Assembly: GCF_963576615.1 (NCBI RefSeq)
Contig: NC_088710.1
Coordinates: 17,479,877 to 17,543,876, forward strand
Direction: 5' to 3'
Source of the DNA: Watersipora subatra
Lineage: Eukaryota > Bryozoa > Gymnolaemata > Cheilostomatida > Watersiporidae
DNA: 64,000 bases
This document shows, piece after piece, positions 1 through 11,500 of this stretch (the first letter of the stretch is position 1; every line of letters begins with the position of its first letter). A model generated the notes under the pieces. The model saw only the letters and a program-made list of their open reading frames with translations, was not told the DNA's origin and searched no databases. The translations under genes and the position numbers were made by a program.

Positions 1-61
1 ACAGTATTAATGTTTTCCTTCAGTAAAAGTTTGTGGATCATGCAGTCAGCCCTGTATTCCG

Positions 62-90
62 TGGGGCGGCTGGCCGGCTGAGCCGCCCCA
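62..90. repeat. GC-rich hairpin
   Basis: A perfect 10-bp inverted repeat (TGGGGCGGCT with its complement AGCCGCCCCA) surrounds a 9-base GC-rich loop in otherwise AT-rich DNA. No gene is attached to it. It could be the end of a mobile element cut by the window edge. Confidence 0.4.
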
Positions 91-116
91 ACTTTTTAGA
101 AACTTTCTGCGGCTAA

Positions 117-602
117 GTACAGTCAAACTCGGATAACTCGCCCTCGGATAAAATGTAACATTTCGTCTCAAACACAAGGTTAACTCGAATGGATTTGTTT
201 GGTCCGCTCCCACGCAATGATGAATTGCTTCAGATAACTCGACCTCAACATCATTTATTCAAAAAGTTATTTGCCCAACGGCTATGGAGACGGTTTTTAT
301 CTCTGTAGAATATCACTTTATTCCAAGCCATAGAGACAAACGTCAACTTTTAGTAGTTCTTAGGAGTCATTATTATCATTATCAGCGGCAAAATATTCTT
401 GTTAACGACTTTTATAGAAGTTTGCAAAATATCAAGTTTTACCACACATCCGCTTGGCCATGTCCCATCGAAAGCGTGGAAACCTCCGTATGAACTTAAA
501 ATAAAATCGGCAAAATTGATCTTTGTTAAAACTCTCAAAAGAAAAAGATGTCTTTTTTCTGAGCGTTTTAACTGCAATCAAGTTTTGCCTATTTTAATTT
601 AA
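117..602 (-). mobile_element. Truncated MITE copy, CAGTCAAA...GGATAACTCG family
   Basis: The stretch begins TACAGTCAAACTCGGATAAC and is collinear, in inverse orientation, with the fuller element at 43488-44594. Shared landmarks are the start, a TTTGGTCCGCTCCCACG block, a TTCAGATAACTCGACCTC block, a CCATAGAGA block and a CAAAAGAAAAAGA block near the end. The second terminal repeat is not found, so this copy is truncated. There is no coding capacity. The TA-flanked CAGT-type ends suggest a Tc1/mariner or pogo-derived nonautonomous element, by inference. Confidence 0.55.
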
Positions 603-2399
603 AAACGTCTCGTCAGTCACATCCCATAAACAAAACAAATCTAAAAAAATAGAAAAATGTTGATACTTTCCGATAAAAATTTTTAAAACTTCACATGAGA
701 GGCCCAGCTGAAGCCCTACATAAGAGAAACCTGTTGGGGGCTTACACCGCCTCCCCCCTCCACACCCCCAGGTGTCCATAACTAGTTGCCTAACATTAGC
801 TGCCCCAACTTGCAACCAGTGACTACAGGCCTGCATGCAGTGCCAAAAAAGAAAACATATTAAACTCAAACAAAACATTTGTTTTGTTTTAGTAATGTTT
901 TAAACAATTTATTTGTTTTGTTTATTTGGAAGATTGAAGATTAGACATTACCAGAAAAGAAAACGTGTTAAACAGAAACAACAACATAGCTATAAATGTT
1001 GACAGCCTTAGCTGCTGTTCAGTAATACTACTACATCATATACTTGCAGTAATCTAACATACAGACTCATCTAGTAAGTGAACAAGCATTATCTTTGTAT
1101 ACTTTCGATTATTCTATAAGAAACCCTCAATGTCAGCCATTATCTGCATTTAAGAAAATGAGATCTTTTTGCTATATCGGAGTTGAAAGGAATGGTTGGC
1201 TTTACAAGTTTTCTTTTAAACAGTAACTAATCTTTTAAAGTAATAAAGTTTCTACGAGACTATTTTAGTGCCTATGAAGTACTTGGCTGGTATTGATTTG
1301 GTATAACTGAACACTATAAAACCTCTTACCAAATATTGAAAGCGAGAAGAACCAAACAATATTTCTGTGATCTTGAAGCTACCGTGTTGTAGTTACAATA
1401 CTGACTTGTTATATAAAAGTAATACAGTTTCAGATCAATATCTCAACATTAATAATGTCTGTTACCTACTCCTGAAACTTACGGCTTTGAGAAATTATAT
1501 ATCAAGTAAATCGCATTTAAAAGTGATAGTTCATTGGATAATATCACTACCATAATTACACACTACTGGTTGATGTACAACTGATACAATTCAGAACTCG
1601 CTTTCTGACAGAAATGTAAATGTCGCACACTTTCTGTTGAAGTTCTTTTTTATTATTGTAGATTTACATGTCATGTCATTGTATATTTAAATTTAGAAAA
1701 ACATATCAAAATTTTCGTCCCTTTTTATGAAATAATAATTAAGGTAAGTTTCTAAGCACCTAGCTTAAATTTACAGGTTACAGAGTAAGTCTACTTTTCA
1801 TTGCTGCCTGAGAGTAGTTGGAAAAAAGGAGTATTTGGTGTGAACATCATAATTGTTTACGCTCAATTTGTAATACAGTAAACCACGTGGTTACAATTAC
1901 TATAGGATCCTATGTGTTTTTATCTGTTTTCGATAAGTACAGTACATGTATAAAATTTTCATGTTTTCACCAGGGAGGTTTGCATTAGATAATTACTATT
2001 GGTTCCTATGCCTTTCTATACAATATTTTTACCTTACGGTTCCAACACCAGAACGAATTAAGTTTATTTGGCGGGGTCCAGTGTACAACGTCATACAATT
2101 CCTGTTTGCAATAGTTAAAGTTGGCTAACATTGTCACCTGTCACTGTTGTAGCAAAACAGGAGGTAAATACAAAGGTAAAATAAAAATTAATTACCGTAC
2201 GACTGTTAAGTTATTTTTCTTCAAGTCGATGGTTTCTGTTATTGCCAAAGTTTTATAATAGAGGCAAAATGATAGTCTTAAAATGTGCAAGCTATTATTA
2301 ACTCATCTTATGAAACTTATACTGTGTATAAAGTTCCACATTTATTAAAGATGGTAACTAAAGAGCATTAGCCTTAGTTACATGAAGCAAAATTTTAGA
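603..2399. other. Intergenic, no gene seen
   Basis: This is AT-rich sequence downstream of the sulfotransferase gene. It holds a C-rich patch near 745-770 and only short chance frames. I see no exon, RNA gene or complete repeat in it. Confidence 0.5.
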
Positions 2400-2519
2400 C
2401 TATCCTCTAGTTATCCGAAATTTACTATCAGGAAATTTCTTGTCTAGCATCTGGTGCACCTCAGATATGACTTCCTTTGATTTTTGCTGTATTCGTTTTT
2501 CCTTTGACCAGATTATTTC
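2400..2519 (-). CDS. Sulfotransferase-like exon 7 (C-terminus)
   Basis: The last exon has 39 codons and a TAG stop, behind the acceptor TTTTTCAG. It begins EIIWSKEKR and ends with a charged amphipathic stretch (VISEVHQMLDKKF), as the C-terminal helix of this family does. It joins exon 6 in phase 0. Confidence 0.7.
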   Translation of the reverse strand, partial: EIIWSKEKRIQQKSKEVISEVHQMLDKKFPDSKFRITRG

Positions 2520-5500
2520 CTGAAAAAGACCAAAAATCAATGCGTAACACCAAATCACACCTAAAGAAGTGGTCATGTAAAAATTGTTTAAATGGTACGC
2601 TGCATCCTAGTCTCAACCTAGGTTCCTAATGTTAATAAAACAGGTTTTGAGATAAAAAAATTTTAAAGATTGTCAAAATACTGTAAAAAAATGACTTTGA
2701 AAAAAAAGTTTTGTACAATTGAGTTGGGAGTACAAAGCATGAATGTTATAATGAAACACATCTGCTGAGGTATTTTGGTGTTTATCTCACTACTATGGTT
2801 ACCCATGCTTTACCTTAGTGATTCGCTTGACACTTCTCATAATGTGACCTCAAATATAAACAAAGAGAGAACAACTCCTTTAGTTGACCTGGCACAGTAA
2901 CTGTAGAAACCATTTTCTAATCTACCTCAGTGTCCACAAACTAACTGATCTTCAATAACAAACTGCCCAGTTTATCTTCCAGTGTTAACTCGAAAATCTG
3001 CTTTACAGTTCTGATATCACATAGTAAAATGTCCAAGATGTAGCAAAAAACACAAATGGTATGAATGGTCGCCATTCACTTTAACCAGCTGAACAGAAAA
3101 TCTACTTGTGTCTATTTCAATAGACTTGAGAATAGCTAGTCAAAACTGCGTAATATCTATGACTACTTGATATAAAAAAATGTTTATTTTCAAAATTTAG
3201 GTGCAGTCAGAAATCGTTTAAAGAGTACAAATCTAAATCCACAAAGCGTATTCTTCGTGGTATTTGAAAAAAAACATCAACTACATACATGTACGATTGA
3301 CCAAGCGTATGCCATGACCTTGTTATGCAGCAAAAAGTCAGAGCTGACAAACCTTTTTTCAGTGAAGATCTCAGTCTACAACTAGTAATAGTTCTACACA
3401 GAGATGTGCTGATACCCTTTGCCAAATTGTTTGCAAATTTCTCATCTGATTTTGGTACATGTGAAGCGTTCGAATTCACAATTGAGGAAAATTACGATAA
3501 CTATTACTTGGATTAAAATCCAGGAGAGCAAGCAATAGCTGTGTCAAGTTGGGCCCATTAGCAGTGAATATACATGTAAAAACCATAAAGACACCTATGA
3601 AGTTGATAATACAGTGTTTAGACCAGATATTGCGGATAAGATGGGCACAAGAGGTTCATATGATGTAAACATAACTTCATAGCCTGAAGATTTCTAGAAG
3701 TTTTAAAAGGTAATAAAAATGTGTAGAAAGGATGTTCTTTGCTACCTTGTAAGAGTCTACAGCACTAGGTGCTCTTTTGAGATCAGTGTTCATGGTGTCA
3801 TTCATTACACAACAGTGTCTCCTGAAACAGGAAGTTCTCATATACTAAAGCATTTTGTTTAGATAGATGTGCAGTGACTGAAAGGCAAAAGAAACTTCTG
3901 CACAGATTCCCAAGTATTTACACTGCTGTGGATAAACATCAAAGGAAGGCAACTACACAAAAACATTGTTGATATTTCTGCTTATCTATACCTAGTTGAA
4001 AGCTTTTGATACAAAACAAAACTTTTTTGTTAAATTAAATTTTCCTTAATTTTTTAAAAAACTTACGATGGTTTAGAGCGCTCGACCTGTGAACAGCAGC
4101 TTGAAATTCAATTCTCAAAAATACCACTGGTGAGTGACAGGAAATGCTATCGACCTAAAATTTACTCTCTGCCCAATCAACTCACGTAGTTTGTTGACAT
4201 AATGACAGGCAAGCACTTAACTAGAATTTAGTGAAAAAAACATCTAAATTTCTTTATTTTTCACAAATTTATTTTTATTAAGGGATATATGAATTGTTAA
4301 ATTAAAAGAGCTGACAATTGTTAAAGTAAATAAACGAAAGTGGAAAGTGGGCGTTCTAAGAGCTTCTCAAAACATGTGATTACACAGTTGTATCTATATT
4401 AAGAGTATATGAAACATTGAGCACCTTGATAGCCATAGCCTTAGATTATTGCAACGCTTCTTAAACCCTTTAGTGCAAACTAACCTTAGTAACTTCTAGA
4501 TTTGTAGCTACATGAAGCTTCATACACCAATAGTTGAAAGTCAAACACTTGCTATTGACCATTAGACAGAAACTTTGCAATTGCAATTGATAGAAAGATA
4601 TTAATACTTTCTGATAATATAATATCAATAATAACCAATAATCAATAATATCAATATTGGTACTTTCTGATAAATCAACTAAACTTTTGAATAAGTTCAT
4701 CTTTAATTCGATTCAATTTAATTCTTACTTTCACAATATAAAAATAACATTCAAGATTATTTACCAACTTTAAACCTACTGTATTACATTCACAATGTAT
4801 TTTCAATTTAAGTAAGCAATCCTTATCTGACCTTGAACTTGCAAATGTTGAATATTGAACAAAATAATTTATAACTAATTTACCCAAAATTGACTCCATT
4901 AAACTTGTAGCCAAAGAACCTTTGCATGCTCTCAACCTCTTCAGTCGTGTTTTCTCTTAAATAGTTATAGATCAAGACGTGAACAGGTTTCCTGTATTTC
5001 GTCAGCCAGTACTTCGCATGCCTCAACCACTTATCAATGGCTGTCATTAGTCGCTTAAGCATCTCTGAAAATAAAGTTTGTACAAGAAACCCTTTGCATC
5101 TAGAAGTAACAACATACAACATAATAGTTTGGCATATTTTAAAGAAGTTGTAAAATAAATTTTATCTTTTTGAATATCAATAGCGGATGTTTTATGTATT
5201 TATAACTTTTTATCGGTATTGATATTCATTTACAAAATGATGTTTTTCACAAAGCAACAAAGAAATATAAAAAAAGCTTTATGATTGGTAGTACACAAAT
5301 CTTAGTATGTAGTTGAAGTTAGTCATACAGTATACAGTATACAGTATACAGTATACAGTATACAGTATACAGTATACAGTATACAGTATACAGTATACAG
5401 TATACAGTATACAGTATACAGTATATAGTTAGTATACAAATTAGTTGTATATAAAACATAACACAACCTTACAACATAAGCTTCGAAAATAGCAAATGCT

Positions 5501-8500
5501 TTAACTTGAAAAACATTTTAACTCATTTGTAAAAACTGTAAATTTTATTTTAGCAAACTAATAATCCAACATTAATAGTGTTTATATATTTTTCTTTAAT
5601 TTCTCATTTGTTTCAAAATACCAGCTTTATTTAAAAATAAAATATATTGAATAAAAGTATGTTATTATGATGTGACTAATACAATGCATAAAACTTCAAA
5701 AATGATACGAAATACAGTAATTTTTAAGACCAATTCAAAGTATTGACAGATCAATCATTAACTTACTTTTATGGTTTTTTGATGAATAATGTACATAATA
5801 CATTTGAGAGGTAAAAAATTTTAGGAAAATATAAAAAAAACACTGCAAAAGAAGATATGTTGATTCACCCAAACCTAACTTCTAGTAAAGTTCATATACA
5901 ATTTAGTATTGATGGTCACTATAAAGACAAGTTGGTTCAAATTTTAATGAGTTTATTTTAATTTAATCATTTATTTTAGAGAGCAAAATTAACCTAGCAA
6001 ACACAGCTACCAAAATCAGAGTCTTCTTCTCTTACAAAAAGAAATGTACATCATATCTTATGTCATTGGTAAGTAAAGCAACATGTCTCCTTGTTAAAGC
6101 CATTATTGTTTCAACAGAAAAAGAAAACCAGCAGACTGAGTTACTCACCTGACTTCATGGATAGAGATTTAGTGTCTAGGAAATCACTGGTTTCTATTAA
6201 ATTAGATGAGTTCTTTTTGGATTGAAGCAAGGGTGTTTCTGACTTTTTTATTTGCATCTTTCTTCAAATCAACATAACAGGAGATATTAACCAGTAAAAA
6301 GGTTAAATGAATTTAAGCTGGATTATGGTTAAAGGCTAAACTTAATAGTGTTAGGAACAAGTGACTGGTTCACAATAAGTCAAGTACAAAACAAAACAAT
6401 GTTGTTTTATTGATCAGGTGTGATGTGTAAACAACTCTTCATATGTATGTTACTCAGCATGCTGATCCATAACTGACTAAACCAAATGAAAAACTCAAAC
6501 AGAGATGCTGGTATCAGAGACAATTAACAATAGTAACATAACTTTATATTATAACTTTAAATATATGTTTGAAAGTCAATAGTATTTCAATAATAATGAA
6601 TATTTTTATAAAGAAAATTAGTTTTTTTGTGTAAAAATTTTAAGATCACTGACAGAACCATAGGAAAATGTTGCTTTGTTTATCATATTGGAATATATTT
6701 GTTAGGTTTGCAGGAGGTTCAATTTGATTTGCTTAAAAATATGGCTGATAGTCAAAAAAATTGTCTTTAGCTAACATTACTGAGGCAGCTCACTTGTAAA
6801 AAATACTTCACCGCATACCTCGATCTTGGTTATGGCCAACAATACTAAAACATTTATGAGTAGAGCAACTGCTAAAATTGATAAGCATTTCTTGAGTTAG
6901 CTTAACACTATTTTCACTGACAGAACATATACATGTATCCAATACCAACCTAAGTTTTTAGAACTCTGAAAAAAACAGTGTACAGCAGTTTATAACATGT
7001 AATCTTTGCTATAAGAAAAGCCGAGTGTGTCCGTCTCAAGAGAAGATAGAAGTTGGGAAAAAGAATTGCATCGCATGGGATTCAAACTCACAACTTTCAG
7101 CATGGTAGACTGACACCCTAACAACTGGGCTCTTCCATATCTGAATAATTGTACGTATAGTTATTACACCTGATGGTCTCTCATGGCAAACCAAACTGCC
7201 AGGGTACTATAGTCTTTACTACGGTACACCACGATGTGTATAGTAAGAGCTGTGTCCCTCCATCTTTCCAAAATCACGGTTTAAGGCTGGGATAAAATAT
7301 TCCTCTGTATAAGATTTGAACTCACCATATTTGGTTTGTTAGACTAATAATTTAGCACCTGCACCAGTTGACCAGCTTTTGATCTTTAATAATAATTGTA
7401 GAGATACTTATTCTCTGCGCTTTATCAGCACATCTGACGATCTCTCACGGAACCCTAAACCACTAGAGTACTAGTTTGAAATAAAATTGTGTCACCATTG
7501 AACAAGTACAACTAAGCTGTTCAATCAGAGATTGCATTATTGACTAATATGGTCTAAAACTGAGAGACATTCTAAATATGGATAATATAACAAACTGGTG
7601 AGCAATACCTTTTTGCCTCAGCGAATGCAGCATCATACGGGTGTCTAAGAAGTAGTGCTGCCCGACGGGTAACCTTCTCTGGTGACTTGTAGGAACGCCA
7701 AGGTTCATGAGATTTGATAAAAAGACATGAGTATTCTGATAAGAGGTTCATGGCATTGCGTTTGTTAAGCTCATAATGTGCGCAGGCCCGGTGTCTTTTT
7801 TGCAAACTCCATGAATACACTGCAACAAAGTTGTTAGTGAGCAAAATATCTAACTACAGAAATTAGTCAAGTAAAGTTTATAGTAAAAGTAGATGAATGC
7901 CCGGCATTGCACGGGTAACAGAATAATTACCTGATGAAGTAACTTTTGAGTAATTTGTGAATTAAATAATAAAAATTGTGAAAATAAAAATGTGAAAAAG
8001 TGAATGTTATGTTTCTGCACAGAAGCAATTAAATAGAGTATTAAATTAGAGAAATGGTTTATTGCACACTCCAGAGACAACTGATTTGATAACAGAAAAC
8101 CCAAGTATTTATATGTTTGGTCATAGAAAAGCTTTGTAAAAAGCTACAAGCATTATTAATAGCTATAATGAGACAGTACTATATAATATTAGCTTGTATA
8201 AAGCTTTAGCTAAAAAGCATAATGTTTGTTGGCAAAGTACCAGTAATACTTGGCACTTGCATGACACCTCCTCACTAAGCTAAAGGTTCTTTCTGGTTCT
8301 CTTAGACCTTCGGGGTTTGTCTCTGCTATACTCATCTCCATCAGGTAGACGAGGGTTGCGTGGTCTTCTTCTAGACGGAGGTTGCTCTGTTACAGTTGTA
8401 GGGGCTGGTAGTTGCAGTTTTGTCTCCTCTGTTATATCAGGTTTATCTCCAGGGTCTTGATCTTCTTCTGTTGAGTATCTTGGTCTGAGTTGTTCAACAT

Positions 8501-11500
8501 GTCTTCTCCAAGTAGGTCCCTTTGGTACCACTTTGACATTGAGACTACGAGTTCCATATATCTTAGTAACAATGGCTGGAACCCATCTAGGTTGTCTGTT
8601 GCGTTTAGGTCCATGATACAAGGCATAGCATGGTGCTCCAAGATTGTAGCTGTGTATCTTGCTAACTGTCTTTTCTGCCGATCGGTTGACTTCTCTGGAT
8701 TGATGAAACTGTGCTATGTGTGCGGGTGATGGCAATAGGGTGTCAATCTTGCATCTCATCTGTCTTCCATTCAGCAGCTGACTGGGAGAGTATCCTGTAG
8801 GAAGTGGTGTCCTTCTATAGTGCATCAGGAACTGTTGTAGTGCAGATTTAGGTGAGAGTGACGATTTCTTCATGGCTTGTTTGAAGGATTGTACTAGTCT
8901 TTCAGCTGCGCCATTTGTAGCTGGATGGTAGGGTGCTCCAGTGAGGTGAACAATGCTTCTCTCTTGACACCACTGCTGAAACTCTCCTGAGGTGAAGCTG
9001 GTAGCATTGTCAGTGACTATGGTGTGAGGGTATCCAAAGTGTGCGAATATCTCCTCTAAGATGTCTGTGGTAGCTCTGGTAGAAGTAGATGACGTCCTGT
9101 GTATGCATGGATACTTTGAGTAGGCATCTATCATCACTAGCCATTGGCTGCCCATGAAGTTCACTGCATGATCTAAGTGAAGACGACTCCATGGCTTCTC
9201 AGGTAGCATCCAGGGATGTATAGGATACTTCTGTGGAAGCTTCTGGTGTTCAGCACAGGCAGTGCACTGTCGGCTTGTCTCCTCTATATCAGAGTCAATG
9301 CGAGGCCAATAGACAGCCGTTCGAGCTAGCTTCTTCATTCTTTCCCTTCCAAAGTGTCCAAGGTGAAGGATCTTTAATACTTCCTGTTGTAACTTGACAG
9401 GAATGACTACTCTGTTGCCATATAGAAGACAACCTTCAGTGATAGAAAGTGAATCTGAGATCTTGTGGAAGAGTGACAGCTGAGTCTCCTTCATCTCTTT
9501 GTTACCAGGCCATCCTTCTGCTGTGTAGCGCATTACTGTGGCTAGTGTTGGGTCTTTCTTTGTCTCCTTTGCTAGAACATTGTAGTCTGTAGAGTTGAGC
9601 TGTTGTCCAATAGTGTGAATAGTGCATACTGTATCAACATCATCCTCATCTTCTCTTGCATCAAACTCTTTATCAGGTCCAACTGGCAGTCTTGAGAGGA
9701 CATCTGCATTTTGATGATGCTGGGTAGATCTGTATTCTATGGTGTAGTCATACTGATTTAGTACCAGTGCCCATCTTGCTAGTCTGTTGGCTGCTAGAGC
9801 TGGAACTCCTTTGGTAGGTCCTAGAAGTGTGAGAAGAGGTCTGTGGTCAGTTACCAAGATAAACCGTCGACCATACAGGTACTGGTGATACTTCTTTAGA
9901 GCAAATATGATTGAGAGAGCTTCTTTTTGTATTTGTCCATATTTCCTCTGTGTGCTGGTCAGTGTTTTTGAAACATTGGCTATTGGTCTCTCACTTCCAT
10001 CAGGATAACGATGAAATAGTACAGCTCCCAGTCCAGTTTCTGAAGCATCACATGAGATTCCAATGTCAAGATCTGGGTTGAAGTGTGCTAAGACACTATC
10101 AGTTGATAGCATATCTTTCAATTTGTTGAAGCTCTTTTCTTGTTCAGTGCCCCACTTCCAGGTCTCTCCTTTGCGTGTCAGTTTGTGCAATGGTCCTGTG
10201 AGTTGTGACAGATTGGGTATGAACTTGCTGTAGAATTGTGTAGCTCCTAAGAAAGATCTTAGCTGAGTTAAGTCTGTTGGGACTGGCATCTGTTGTACTG
10301 CATCTGCCTTCTTTCCTTTAGTGATTCCCTTTGAAGTGAGTTTGTGTCCCAGATACTCTACTGTAGGTTGAGCAAAACAGCACTTGTCTTTTCTACATCT
10401 GAGCCCTCTTTCTTCTAATCTTTGAAGAAGTCGACGTAAGTTTTGTAGATGGCTCTCTGCATTGGCTCCACTCACTAGTATATCATCTAGGTATACTGCT
10501 ACTCCTGGGAGGTCTTGTGTCAGTTGCTCCATGATTTCTTGAAAATACCCTGGTGCTGAGCTTATGCCAAAGGGCAACCTCTTCTGTAGTAGTACTCCTC
10601 GGTGTGTTGATAGTGCTAGTCGTCGTTGACTTTCTGGTGCCAACAATATTTGATTGTAGGCATCTGCTAAATCAATCTTTGTGTAGCAATAGCCTCCACC
10701 TAGTTTTCTGATTAGATCTTCTGGTAGTGGGATAGGTTTCCTATGTGTTTCTAGCTGATTATTGATAGTCTTGGAGTAGTCTCCACATACTCTGATCTTC
10801 CCTGCAGCTTGACCTGTTGTAGATTTGCGTACAGGTACAACTGGTGTTCCATACTGGTTGAATTGAGTTGGTTCCCATATGCCTTTAGCTACACCTGCTT
10901 CGTATGCTTGGTTGAGCTCTTCTGTCAAGGCAATAGGAACTGGTCTGGGTCGGCAGAAGACTGGCTTTGTTGAAGGTTTGAAGTTTATCTCTAGTTCAAA
11001 GTTCTTGAGACATCCTAGCTCGTCTTTGAATATTTTTGGAAATTCTTTGCACATCTCCTTACACTTGATTTGTAACCTCCCATCTGGCTGGTTCTCTGTG
11101 ATTGTTGATACAAGGTTCTGTTGTAGCTTGTCATCAATAGAGATGCCTAGTTGCTGTATAGCAGTTCTTCCTAGTAGGTTGAGATCTTGTACAGCACTAA
11201 TCACAAATGGTAGTCTGACTTCTTTCTGTGCATCCAATTGGGCAGTTAGCTCACATCTGCCAAGCGTCTCTATGAGATGTCCTGAGGCTGATTTGTAGTT
11301 AACTGTAGTAGGTTTTAGGTTTGGCTTTCCTAGCTTCTCCCATATTGATTTACAGATGAAGTTGTCACATGCTCCAGTGTCCAGTTCAAGTGTGAAGTTG
11401 TCTCCCTCCAGTTTGATGTTTTCAGCAAGTTTCACCATCTTGGTTGATGTGCATTCTATCATCTTTACTGGTTTTTCTGCGGCAGATGATTTCTTTTTCT

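Larger units (their letters stand above)
2520..7608 (-). other. Introns 3-6 of the sulfotransferase-like gene
   Basis: Between the 3' exons lie AT-rich introns of roughly 1.1 to 1.3 kb each. They hold a 7-bp tandem repeat (5325-5427) and two tRNA-derived SINE heads (7068-7140, 7306-7392). I see nothing else in them beyond short chance frames. Confidence 0.5.

Noticed and set aside
3207-3479. 90-codon minus-strand frame in sulfotransferase intron 6
   Set aside because: It lies between exons whose phases already join perfectly, and it has no family motif.
5325-5427. CRISPR-like array (also considered for the 43-bp and 79-bp repeats)
   Set aside because: The units are contiguous tandem repeats with no unique spacers, and the genome is eukaryotic.
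7068-7140. Functional tRNA gene
   Set aside because: The A and B boxes are recognisable, but stems do not pair well and similar heads recur as repeats, so a SINE is more likely.
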